Shown: one piece after another, positions 1 through 6,404 of the stretch
Layout: each line of letters begins with the position of its first letter
How positions within the stretch are numbered: the first letter of the stretch is position 1
Assembly: GCA_009996555.1 (NCBI GenBank)
Contig: JAACZX010000494.1
Coordinates: 1-8,049 of the forward strand
Direction: 5' to 3'
DNA: 8,049 nt
Origin: Chitinophagaceae bacterium
Lineage (GTDB): Bacteria; Bacteroidota; Bacteroidia; Chitinophagales; Chitinophagaceae
Translations under genes and position numbers: made by a program
The notes under the pieces: generated by a model
The model's database searches: none
What the model was told of the DNA's origin: nothing
What the model saw: the letters and a program-made list of their open reading frames with translations, nothing else

Positions 1-1566
1 TTTATCGAAAATAAATTTGTGTTCGGCAAGAAGATAACCCATCAGGTCACGGTTCATTTCATTATCATCCACAATGAGTATTCTTTTTTGTACAAGCTTT
101 TCGTTATTAATGATCAGTTCTGTTTCATTTTCCTGTTCAACATCAGCAGCAATGGTAAATGGCAGTACTAAATTAAATTGAGTACCTGCACCCGGAGTGG
201 AGAATACTTCAATTTCACCTCCCTGCATTTCCACCAATTGTTTTACTATCGGCAAACCAAGTCCTGTTCCGTAATACTTTTTTGATGTTTTACTTTCTAT
301 CTGGTAAAAACGTTCAAACACGTATGGCAATTTTTCTTTGTCAATACCAATACCGGTGTCCTGCACCATAAACTGTATCCATGCTTTATCACCTGTTTGT
401 TTCAGCATTTTTGTACTTACAGAAACCGATCCCTGCTCAGTGAATTTGATAGAATTTCCTGCAAGGTTTACCAGTATCTGCATCAGCTTCTTAGCATCGC
501 CCAGCACAAAATCCGGCAACTGCTCATCAACCTGTACATGCAATAAAATATTTTTAGCTTCTGCCCTGTTTTGCAGAACAGTATTGAGGTTATGAACCAC
601 TTGTTTTACATCAAATGCATCATTTGAGAACTGAAAATGCCCTGACTCAAGTTTGGAATAATCAAGTACATCATTGATCACTTCCATCAGCAGGTTGCCG
701 GATATTTTCATTGACTGTATCCATTGCGTAGTTTCTGCCGCATGTTCTTTTTTTAACAGCAGGTTGGTATAACCAATAATGGAATTAAGTGGTGTTCGCA
801 ACTCATGTGTTACATTGGAAATGAACTGATCTTTCACAAGCTGTGCCTGTTTCTCTTTTTGAATAGCCACAGAAAGTGTTTCGTTAAGTCTGTTTGTTTC
901 AATGATCTTGTACAGTACAAACAAAGCAATAAGTGACATAAAAATGAGTGATACAATATTCCAGCGTTTATCCAGTGTAAGCATTTCGGACTTTTGCGAA
1001 GTAATGGTTTTATTCAGCTGTTCAATTTTTGTGCCCAATGCATTTACGAGTTCTCTTTCGCCACGCATAATTTCTTTGAATGATGCAGCATACACAAAAC
1101 CTCCTGTCATCTTCACAGCACTGTCTTTACCCACCTCTTCATATACCTGCTGTATTTCTTTATTGAATTGAATTCGGTTTGTTGTTTTGTGTACAAATAC
1201 ATTCACCAGGTATTTAGGTATATAGCCGCTATAAGTGTTCCGCACTTCGCCCAGATTTCCTTCGATGGCTGCATTGTTTTTTGAGAATGCATCTTTTTTT
1301 GCAGCATCACCTGATTGAAGATAGTCTTCAAGTATCTGTTCGTTTTGAGAAACGAGGAACATTGTCTTTTCAACAACCTGTAAGTATTGCTGATGCTTGA
1401 TGACAGAATCAGTTTGCGCCGTATGATCCTTTACTGATTGTAACACATTATTCTCAATCAGGTAGTTTGCTCCTATACCGGCAAGCAGGATCAAACCAAC
1501 AAATATAAATGTGAGAATATGCTTAAAACGGGGATTAGACTTCAGCTGAGGAAGTAATGGTTTCAT
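1..1566 (-). CDS. Hybrid sensor histidine kinase, C-terminus cut by window edge
   Basis: This is the N-terminal 522 residues of a membrane-bound hybrid two-component kinase; the frame is open to base 1. Residues 17-36 form TM1, and W202 to about K220 include TM2. Between them is a largely helical periplasmic sensor of about 165 residues, similar in layout to CHASE3 or four-helix-bundle sensors, with no ligand suggested. The dimerisation/phosphoacceptor box has HELRTP with His254. The ATPase domain shows the N box around Asn371 (GNSIKFT), DTGIGI from Asp403 and GTGLGLPI from Gly433. After a linker a receiver domain begins near 494 (RILIVDDNEMN, acidic pair Asp500/Asp501). Its phosphoacceptor Asp would lie beyond the window, so further receiver, HPt or output domains cannot be excluded. 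The ATG at 1566 is supported by an in-frame stop upstream with no other ATG, GTG or TTG between. It lies on the same strand as the methyltransferase gene, 119 bp downstream of it. The target regulator is not visible. Confidence 0.93.
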   Translation of the reverse strand, partial: MKPLLPQLKSNPRFKHILTFIFVGLILLAGIGANYLIENNVLQSVKDHTAQTDSVIKHQQYLQVVEKTMFLVSQNEQILEDYLQSGDAAKKDAFSKNNAAIEGNLGEVRNTYSGYIPKYLVNVFVHKTTNRIQFNKEIQQVYEEVGKDSAVKMTGGFVYAASFKEIMRGERELVNALGTKIEQLNKTITSQKSEMLTLDKRWNIVSLIFMSLIALFVLYKIIETNRLNETLSVAIQKEKQAQLVKDQFISNVTHELRTPLNSIIGYTNLLLKKEHAAETTQWIQSMKISGNLLMEVINDVLDYSKLESGHFQFSNDAFDVKQVVHNLNTVLQNRAEAKNILLHVQVDEQLPDFVLGDAKKLMQILVNLAGNSIKFTEQGSVSVSTKMLKQTGDKAWIQFMVQDTGIGIDKEKLPYVFERFYQIESKTSKKYYGTGLGLPIVKQLVEMQGGEIEVFSTPGAGTQFNLVLPFTIAADVEQENETELIINNEKLVQKRILIVDDNEMNRDLMGYLLAEHKFIFDK

Positions 1567-1596
1567 AGTGACTGGATTTTGAGGAATAACAGAATG

Positions 1597-1627
1597 AAAA
1601 ATTACTTCTATTCCCGGTTAAATCCAA
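1597..1627 (-). promoter_or_regulatory. Possible Bacteroidota-type promoter for the histidine kinase
   Basis: On the minus strand, TTGG (1627-1624) is followed after 20 nt (counted from the TTG) by TAATTTTT (1604-1597). The latter matches the Bacteroidota -7 consensus TAnnTTTG except for its last base. The spacing fits the usual -33/-7 distance and would give a leader of roughly 25 nt before the ATG at 1566. This is pattern matching in AT-rich DNA, so it is tentative. Confidence 0.3.
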
Positions 1628-1633
1628 TGGGCA

Positions 1634-1658
1634 CTGGTATGTTTTTTCCCTATACCAG
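1634..1658. repeat. Inverted repeat CTGGTAT/ATACCAG with 11-nt loop
   Basis: A perfect 7-bp inverted repeat has arms at 1634-1640 and 1652-1658 and a loop at 1641-1651. It lies in the 119-bp gap between the methyltransferase stop and the kinase start. On the minus strand no run of T follows it, so it does not look like an intrinsic terminator. It sits just upstream of the candidate kinase promoter and could be an operator or a weak RNA hairpin. Confidence 0.4.
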
Positions 1659-1685
1659 ACTGCGTAAAACTACGACTGCAGCCTG

Positions 1686-2633
1686 TTACCGTATCATTCG
1701 CCAGCACCAACGTTGCAGCTTTCCTTCAAAATCAAATGGAGTAGTTGGCTTTGTAATGTCTTTAATAACAGAAGCCTGTATTTCGCTTTCATGCAACTCA
1801 AACTTTCGTGCATTATTACTGAAATATAAAATGCCGCCGGGTTTCATTGCCTTTAATGTAAGATTGATCAGTTCCACATGATCCTGCTGAATATCGAGAA
1901 AATCTTTCATCTTCTTACTATTGCTGAAGGTGGGAGGATCCATCACCACCAGGTCAAATGTATTTGCAGGTAACGTGTGCAGGTATTGTTTCACATCTGC
2001 CACAACAAATTTGTATTTCGTATCATCTGTGAAAGAATTTGTTTCAAAATTCTTCTTCGCCCAATCGATATAAGTATTCGACAAATCAACAGTAACCACT
2101 TCTTCTGCACCACCTGCCGCTGCATACACACTAAACGATCCTGTGTAAGCAAACAGGTTCAACACTTTTTTATTCATTGACTCTTCCTGCACCATTTTGC
2201 GTGTGGTGCGGTGGTCGAGAAATAAACCTGTATCCAGATAATCAGAAAGGTTCACTAAGAATTTTAATCCATTTTCCTGCACTTCAAAAAACTCTTTTTC
2301 CTCTGCTGTTTTCTGGTATTGCGATTGACGGTTACTTTTTCTTCTGCGCTCTTTTGTGTAAATCAATTCTTCGTCCATCTGTAATACAGCTGCAATAACA
2401 TCAACTGTTCCCTCTAACCAATCGAGATGTTCATCTTCAGTAAGATTGTGTTTGGCTTTGTATTCACTCACACAAACCTTTGTATCATACACATCAATAC
2501 TCACAGGAAATTCCGGCAGATCTTTATCGTATAAGCGATAGCAACTAATGCCCATTCTTTTAGCCTGCTTACTGCGGTGTTTGTGCACTTTGGCAAGCCT
2601 GTTCTGAAACATTTGTAATTTATCGGAAAGCAT
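1686..2633 (-). CDS. rlmK: RlmK-like 23S rRNA guanine-N7 methyltransferase, stand-alone
   Basis: This is a class I SAM-dependent RNA methyltransferase of the RlmI/RlmK type, 315 residues. It resembles the C-terminal half of gamma-proteobacterial RlmKL, which makes m7G2069 in 23S rRNA. The N-terminal part (about 1-60) has the family's substrate-side region with CYRLYDKDLPEFPVSID at 31-47. A YLDTGLFLDHR stretch follows at 132-142. SAM motif I is NLFAYTGSFSVYAA (159-172), an acidic residue for the ribose lies in TVDLS (181-185), and motif IV DPPTFSNSK is at 232-240, which is characteristic of this family. No THUMP or RlmL-type domain is present, and the length fits a stand-alone RlmK domain. The ATG at 2633 gives a start equivalent to the family's MFxNRL region. 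The acyltransferase gene ends 55 bp upstream on the same strand. The exact rRNA position is inferred from homology, and RlmI-like cytosine methylation is the main alternative. Confidence 0.85.
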   Translation of the reverse strand: MLSDKLQMFQNRLAKVHKHRSKQAKRMGISCYRLYDKDLPEFPVSIDVYDTKVCVSEYKAKHNLTEDEHLDWLEGTVDVIAAVLQMDEELIYTKERRRKSNRQSQYQKTAEEKEFFEVQENGLKFLVNLSDYLDTGLFLDHRTTRKMVQEESMNKKVLNLFAYTGSFSVYAAAGGAEEVVTVDLSNTYIDWAKKNFETNSFTDDTKYKFVVADVKQYLHTLPANTFDLVVMDPPTFSNSKKMKDFLDIQQDHVELINLTLKAMKPGGILYFSNNARKFELHESEIQASVIKDITKPTTPFDFEGKLQRWCWRMIR

Positions 2634-2639
2634 AAGAAA

Positions 2640-2667
2640 AGTTCTGAGTTGTAAGTTCTAAGTTAGA
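2640..2667. repeat. Heptameric AGTT tandem repeat
   Basis: AGTT occurs exactly every 7 bases at 2640, 2647, 2654 and 2661, with spacers CTG, GTA, CTA and AGA. On the minus strand this reads as AACT units with consensus AACTNAG. The array fills about half of the 55-bp gap between the acyltransferase and methyltransferase genes and ends 6 bases before the methyltransferase ATG (2633). It would therefore lie in that gene's translation initiation region. Its function is unknown. Confidence 0.6.
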
Positions 2668-2688
2668 GTCTAAACAAGGTTTACATAT

Positions 2689-3669
2689 TCATAATGCCAG
2701 CAGGCTGCAACCACGAATATCGCTGTTATCCATGCGGCCTAATACACGAAAGCTTCCATCTTCAAATACTTCGCCCACATCATCAGTAGCAATAAAACCG
2801 GCTGAATAAACATTTGCAAGATCAATGATGTTAATAGCTCCCTTACCTGTTGTGCTGATGCGTAACGGATCATCTTCATCCCTTACCAATACTTTCATCC
2901 ACGGTGGACAATGAAAAATACCATCTTCTTTTGAATAAGCCTGGCTGAGTAATTCCGTCATCCCATATTCTGAATGAATGGCCCTGGTTGAAAAACTTTT
3001 TTTCAGTTGATGGTGCACCTGTTCTCTTGTCATCTCTTCTCTTCTTCCTTTCATTCCACCCGTTTCCATAATGATAGTGCTTTTTAACGGCAGCTGGTAT
3101 TGCTCAGCAAAATCAAGCAAACCGAATGTTACACCAATAAGAATGGTTTTTTGCTGCTGCTGCTCCAGCAGTTGCAGCTTTTCATGCAATTGCTGAAAAT
3201 TATTGAGATAAAAACCGTTGTGTTCATGGCCGCTTTGCTCCATCAGCTTTTGCACCATATACACCAGCGATGAATGACTACGCTCAAGATAAGAAGGCAA
3301 CAAGCCCAGGAAACAAAACTCTTCCGGCCTTCCATACTCACGGAGGAACCCATGCGTAAAAGCATTTTCATATAAAGAAAGGCTTTTTACGTAATGCTTG
3401 CTTTGAATGGTTTGAGAAGTTCCGCTGCTTTCAAACAACTGTTCAGGTTCAAATACAGAGCTCACCACCTGGTGTGTTTTAAAAAAACTGATAGGCAAAA
3501 AAGGAACAGAATTGATGGAACTGGTCTTTTCAATATCTCTACCCAAAGCATCGCAAAACGACCGGTAAACCTTATTCTGGCTATACTGAAACTGAAATTC
3601 CTGCAAGGCCACTTCGTTAAAAGAGGCATCATTCAGCTCAAAAAGATTGTTAACAAAAGAAGGAATCAA
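2689..3669 (-). CDS. LuxE-like acyltransferase (acyl-protein synthetase family)
   Basis: This 326-residue cytoplasmic protein belongs to the LuxE/acyl-protein synthetase branch of the adenylating (ANL) fold as found in Bacteroidota. LuxE activates a fatty acid with ATP and transfers it to a cysteine; the substrate here is unknown. Visible motifs are FLPISFFKTHQVV (57-69), the phosphate-loop-like SSGTSQ (81-86), LLPSYLER (123-130), GVTFGLLDF (179-187), METGGMKGRR (201-210), and HSEYGMTELLSQ (232-243), the counterpart of the ANL YGxTE motif. A C-terminal GRMDNSDIRGCSL (311-323) corresponds to the hinge region. Cys321 lies five residues from the end. The start is TTG at 3669: the frame has a TAA 12 nt upstream of it, no ATG or GTG lies between, and the next in-frame Met is residue 138. 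Residues 168-173 contain a short Gln run. The gene diverges from the lipoprotein gene across 49 bp and is followed by the rRNA methyltransferase. Confidence 0.85.
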   Translation of the reverse strand: MIPSFVNNLFELNDASFNEVALQEFQFQYSQNKVYRSFCDALGRDIEKTSSINSVPFLPISFFKTHQVVSSVFEPEQLFESSGTSQTIQSKHYVKSLSLYENAFTHGFLREYGRPEEFCFLGLLPSYLERSHSSLVYMVQKLMEQSGHEHNGFYLNNFQQLHEKLQLLEQQQQKTILIGVTFGLLDFAEQYQLPLKSTIIMETGGMKGRREEMTREQVHHQLKKSFSTRAIHSEYGMTELLSQAYSKEDGIFHCPPWMKVLVRDEDDPLRISTTGKGAINIIDLANVYSAGFIATDDVGEVFEDGSFRVLGRMDNSDIRGCSLLAL

Positions 3670-3692
3670 TTTTTTAGTGGGTTATTAATGCT

Positions 3693-3700
3693 TAAATTTG
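3693..3700 (+). promoter_or_regulatory. Candidate -7 element TAAATTTG for the lipoprotein operon
   Basis: TAAATTTG is an exact match to the Bacteroidota -7 consensus TAnnTTTG. It ends 18 nt before the ATG at 3719, implying a short leader of about a dozen bases. The -33 element is weak, lying in the T-run near 3669-3675. This 49-bp divergent region must also hold the promoter of the acyltransferase on the other strand, for which I see no clear consensus. Confidence 0.5.
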
Positions 3701-3718
3701 AAATAAGAACATTTACCG

Positions 3719-4192
3719 ATGAAGGCAAAACTATTATTTCTTTTTGTAACAGCTGCTTTACTGGCCGGTTGTAAAAAATCAAAATATACAACCGAACCAC
3801 AGGTTGAGATCAAGTCTGTAAAAACCGGCAATATCACCATTGCAGGAAACCAGGGAAAAATTCTTGAGTTTGACCTGACTGTAACCGATAAAGAAGGCGA
3901 TCTGCAGGATACTATTTATATTGATAAACTGGATGCTGCCACTCCGCCCTGCAGTACACCCAATGAGTTGATTGGCCTTGAGTATAAAATTCCTGATCAT
4001 CCATCGGAAGCAAATCAAAAGATTACCATTAAAGTGCGTTTTGCAAGTATTACTGCCTTAAACTATGCTACCCTGCCAGGTAATAACTGCCCCGGCTCAC
4101 CACATATTTCACGGTTCAGCTTTGTGGTAAAAGACAAGGATGGGAACAGAAGTGAAAAAGTTACTTCAGACGCTATCACCCTCGATTTTTAG
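3719..4192 (+). CDS. Small lipoprotein of unknown function
   Basis: This is a 157-residue secreted lipoprotein. A short basic N-terminus and a hydrophobic stretch lead to the lipobox LLAGC, with Cys18 as the lipidation site. The mature start is basic (CKKSK) and lacks the acidic residues of the Bacteroidota surface-export signal, so an inner-facing location is more likely; this is inference. The mature part looks like a single beta-sandwich-type domain. It contains the acidic segment TDKEGDLQDT (56-65), a pattern common in Ca-binding or Ig-like extracellular domains, a matching VVKDKDGN (136-143), and two cysteines (78 and 124) that could form a disulphide. I do not recognise a named family. 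The stop at 4192 lies 9 nt before the UbiA-like gene, so the two are probably co-transcribed. Confidence 0.82.
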   Translation: MKAKLLFLFVTAALLAGCKKSKYTTEPQVEIKSVKTGNITIAGNQGKILEFDLTVTDKEGDLQDTIYIDKLDAATPPCSTPNELIGLEYKIPDHPSEANQKITIKVRFASITALNYATLPGNNCPGSPHISRFSFVVKDKDGNRSEKVTSDAITLDF

Positions 4193-4201
4193 TAAAAAAG
4201 A

Positions 4202-5035
4202 ATGAAAAGCGTACTTCGCTTTTTGCTGTTTGAGCATTTGATCATTGCTATTTGTGCAGCAGCATTATGTGTACAAACAAAACTGTTTTATTCTCTTTTT
4301 GAGTATCCGCTCACGCTGATCGGGTTTGTATTTTTTGCCACACTGCTCAGTTACAATCTTCATTTCAGCTTTGCAGCCAAAATAAGTGCATCATCGGAAC
4401 AGCTGCAATGGTTTCGTGAAAACAGAACATTGGCCCGCTGGTTAAATTTTGCTACTTTCCTTGTTACATGCTGGTACTTGTGGCAAGTACGTTCCATCAG
4501 CAACCACATTATTGCCGCCTTATTGTTTAACGCTGCTTACACAGCACCGCTGCTACTGAAGAGTCCCATCAAGCTACCCTCTTTCCTCACTTTCATCAAA
4601 AGTTATTTTATAGGTTTTGTGTGGGCTTATGCCACCGTGGTTTTACCGCTGGCGTTTTTTAATGTAGCATTCAATATAAACGAAATTTTCCTGTTCATTA
4701 GCCGGTTACTGCTGGTAGCCCTTGCTACCATGATCTTTGATTACAGAGATAAGCTGCGTGATTTTGAATCGGGTGTTCATACCCCGGCAAATGTGATGAA
4801 TGAACGACAGTTCTTTTATTTCTTTTTACTGAATGTAGTGGCCTATTCATTCTCCGTAGTTTTCCTGGCAGTACGATTTAACAGCCTTTGGCATTTGGTG
4901 CAATTGCTGCCGGGGCTCATCTCCATCTATCTATTGTTGAGATCAAAAAAAGAAACCAGCGACTATTTTTACCTCGTTTGGGTTGATGGGCTGTTGCTGT
5001 TATCATCTATCTTCAGCCTGTTTTTACTCCTTTAA
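4202..5035 (+). CDS. UbiA-like integral membrane prenyltransferase homologue
   Basis: This 277-residue polytopic membrane protein has about eight or nine hydrophobic segments and the pattern of the UbiA superfamily, which joins isoprenyl diphosphates to aromatic or other acceptors. The second Asp-rich motif is intact: Asp180, Asp183 and Asp187 in DYRDKLRDFESG, followed by HTPANVM (193-199), like the family's G..TLA segment. YTAPLLLKSPIKLP (113-126) and the IKSYFIGFVWA stretch (132-142) also fit. The first motif, normally NxxxDxxxD at the end of TM2, reads NLHFSFAAK (52-60), so Asn52 is kept but the two aspartates are Phe56 and Lys60. Catalysis of the usual kind is therefore doubtful. It follows the lipoprotein gene by 9 nt, with a purine-rich AAAAAAGA just before the ATG. 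No quinone-pathway genes are nearby, so no substrate is proposed. Confidence 0.72.
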   Translation: MKSVLRFLLFEHLIIAICAAALCVQTKLFYSLFEYPLTLIGFVFFATLLSYNLHFSFAAKISASSEQLQWFRENRTLARWLNFATFLVTCWYLWQVRSISNHIIAALLFNAAYTAPLLLKSPIKLPSFLTFIKSYFIGFVWAYATVVLPLAFFNVAFNINEIFLFISRLLLVALATMIFDYRDKLRDFESGVHTPANVMNERQFFYFFLLNVVAYSFSVVFLAVRFNSLWHLVQLLPGLISIYLLLRSKKETSDYFYLVWVDGLLLLSSIFSLFLLL

Positions 5036-5096
5036 TTTTACAAAATGACTGTTTGAAATTTTCAGGCCGGCAAACCTGTTGAAACTGGGTAAACCG

Positions 5097-5104
5097 TACA
5101 TTTG
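5097..5104 (+). promoter_or_regulatory. Candidate -7 element TACATTTG for the M42 gene operon
   Basis: TACATTTG matches TAnnTTTG exactly and ends 17 nt before the ATG at 5122, giving a short leader as at 3693-3700. The best -33 candidate, TTG at 5079-5081, is only 15 nt upstream, shorter than usual, so the upstream half is uncertain. The element supports a new transcription unit for the M42 gene and its downstream neighbours. Confidence 0.45.
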
Positions 5105-5121
5105 CTGAAAGCACTAAATCA

Positions 5122-6234
5122 ATGGCAAAAGCAAAAGCAGCAAAGAAGAAATCAATTCTTACCAGTTCCTCTCTTGAGTTTTTGAAAAACTATCACAATA
5201 CACATTCGCCTGTTGGATTTGAGATCGCCGGTCAGAAAGTGTGGCTCGAATACCTGAAGCCTTATATTGATACGCATTTTGTTGATCCATACGGAACAGC
5301 GGTTGGTGTCATCAATCCCGATCACCCATTTAAAGTAGTGATTGAAGCACATGCTGATGAGATCAGCTGGTTTGTAAATTATATTTCGCCTGAAGGATTG
5401 ATCTATCTGAAACGTAATGGCGGTGTAGATCACCAGATAGCTCCTGCAAAGCGTGTATTAATTCATGGCAAGAAGGGAATTGTGAAAGCTGTTTTTGGCT
5501 GGCCTGCAATTCACACCCGTTTGGGTGGTGCTGATACAAAAGAACCACAACCACGTGTTGACAACCTGTGGCTTGATTGTGGTGCACGCAATAAAAAAGA
5601 AGTGGATGAATTAGGCATTAAGGTTGGCTGCGTGGTAACGTATGAAGAGGGATTTGATGAACTGGCGCATGATTATTACATCGCAAGAGCTTTTGATAAC
5701 CGTGTGGGTGGTTTTATGATTGCCGAAGTAGCACGCCTGTTAAAAGAGAATAAAAAGAAATTACCCTTTGGTTTATATGTGGTGAATGCTGTACAGGAAG
5801 AAATTGGTTTACGTGGTGCTGAAATGATTGCCCGCCGTATTAAACCGGATGTAGCAATTATTACTGATGTTACACACGACACAACTACGCCTATGATCAG
5901 CAAAATTGTGGAAGGAGAAATTGCATGTGGCAAAGGACCTTCTTTGGCTACAGCTCCTGCAATACATAACAAGCTGCTTGATTTTGTAACAGACGTGGCA
6001 GACAAAAAGAAGATACCTGTTCAATGGCGTTCATTAAGCCGCAGCACCGGCACAGATACTGATTCATTTGCTTATGCCAATGATGGTTGCCCTTCAGTAC
6101 TCATCAGTATTCCGTTGCGTTACATGCACACTACTGTTGAAATGCTGCACAAGAGCGATATTGAAAATACCATTTTGCTCATATATGAATCACTGCTTGC
6201 ATTAACACCTAAAATCAATCTCCGTTACTTATGA
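5122..6234 (+). CDS. M42 family metallopeptidase (glutamyl/leucyl aminopeptidase-like)
   Basis: This 370-residue cytoplasmic dinuclear metal aminopeptidase of family M42 removes N-terminal residues from peptides; family members usually form large tetrahedral assemblies. All expected active-site residues are visible: His77 and Asp79 in EAHADEIS, bridging Asp192 in RAFDNRVGG, catalytic Glu226 and ligand Glu227 in QEEIGLRGA, Asp249 in ITDVTHD, and His336 near the C-terminus in PLRYMHTTVEM. The middle part (about 100-170) is the PDZ-like insertion region used for assembly. A Lys/Ala-rich N-terminus (AKAKAAKKK) precedes the domain and carries no signal peptide. The length is normal. The TGA stop overlaps the start of the next gene (ATGA, 6231-6234), so the two are probably translationally coupled. 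No peptide substrate is suggested by the neighbours. Confidence 0.93.
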   Translation: MAKAKAAKKKSILTSSSLEFLKNYHNTHSPVGFEIAGQKVWLEYLKPYIDTHFVDPYGTAVGVINPDHPFKVVIEAHADEISWFVNYISPEGLIYLKRNGGVDHQIAPAKRVLIHGKKGIVKAVFGWPAIHTRLGGADTKEPQPRVDNLWLDCGARNKKEVDELGIKVGCVVTYEEGFDELAHDYYIARAFDNRVGGFMIAEVARLLKENKKKLPFGLYVVNAVQEEIGLRGAEMIARRIKPDVAIITDVTHDTTTPMISKIVEGEIACGKGPSLATAPAIHNKLLDFVTDVADKKKIPVQWRSLSRSTGTDTDSFAYANDGCPSVLISIPLRYMHTTVEMLHKSDIENTILLIYESLLALTPKINLRYL

Positions 6235-6404
6235 TGCAGTTATTATACCTTGATCCGGGAAGTGGCAGTTACCTGATACAGGTAATAATTGCTGCTGTGT
6301 TGGGTGTGATCTTTTATTTTAAAAGCGGTTGGAACTGGATCAAAAGCTTTTTTGTAAAAACACCACCCAAAACGGAAGAGGAAAAAAATGAATCAACCGA
6401 TTAA
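6231..6404 (+). CDS. YLDPGSGS-motif small membrane protein
   Basis: This 57-residue protein is easy to miss by length. The N-terminus carries YLDPGSGSYLIQ at 6-17, followed by a single hydrophobic span (about 15-30), then a basic/aromatic stretch KSGWNWIKSFFVK (31-43) and an acidic tail with TEEEKNE (48-54). I recognise the YLDPGSGS signature as recurring in short membrane proteins of many bacteria, often beside surface-polymer or methyltransferase/phosphodiesterase genes; this is memory, not a search. Two adjacent ATGs (6231 and 6234) could start it; the first overlaps the M42 stop by 4 nt and the second by 1 nt. The gene overlaps the following NoeA-like gene by 17 nt. The double overlap and the known motif argue that it is real. 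The molecular role is unknown; membrane anchoring of a neighbour is one possibility. Confidence 0.8.
   Translation: MMQLLYLDPGSGSYLIQVIIAAVLGVIFYFKSGWNWIKSFFVKTPPKTEEEKNESTD
6377..6383 (+). promoter_or_regulatory. Purine-rich Shine-Dalgarno-like site for the NoeA-like gene
   Basis: AGAGGAA lies 4 nt before the ATG at 6388 and inside the end of the small membrane-protein gene. SD-like sites are uncommon in this phylum and absent from most starts here. It supports ATG 6388 as the start and fits re-initiation after the overlapping upstream gene. Confidence 0.45.

Noticed and set aside
1579..1881. 100-codon plus-strand open frame in the kinase-methyltransferase gap
   Set aside because: About two thirds is antisense to the methyltransferase C-terminus and the composition is not protein-like; treated as chance.
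3394..3774. 126-codon plus-strand open frame across the acyltransferase gene and the divergent region
   Set aside because: It lies antisense to a clear enzyme gene and out of frame with the lipoprotein, and its translation shows no domain or motif.
5060..5084. Imperfect hairpin TTTCAGG...CCTGTTGAAA after the UbiA-like gene, considered as a terminator
   Set aside because: The stem has a 3-nt bulge, and the bases that follow (ctgggtaaac) are not a T-run, so it does not look like an intrinsic terminator.
5049..5084. Imperfect direct repeat CTGTTTGAAA / CTGTTGAAA upstream of the M42 gene
   Set aside because: Only two short copies differing by one base in AT-rich DNA; too weak to call an operator.
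5676..6005. 109-codon minus-strand open frame inside the M42 gene
   Set aside because: It is fully antisense to a gene with all catalytic residues intact; no independent signal such as a promoter or a known motif.
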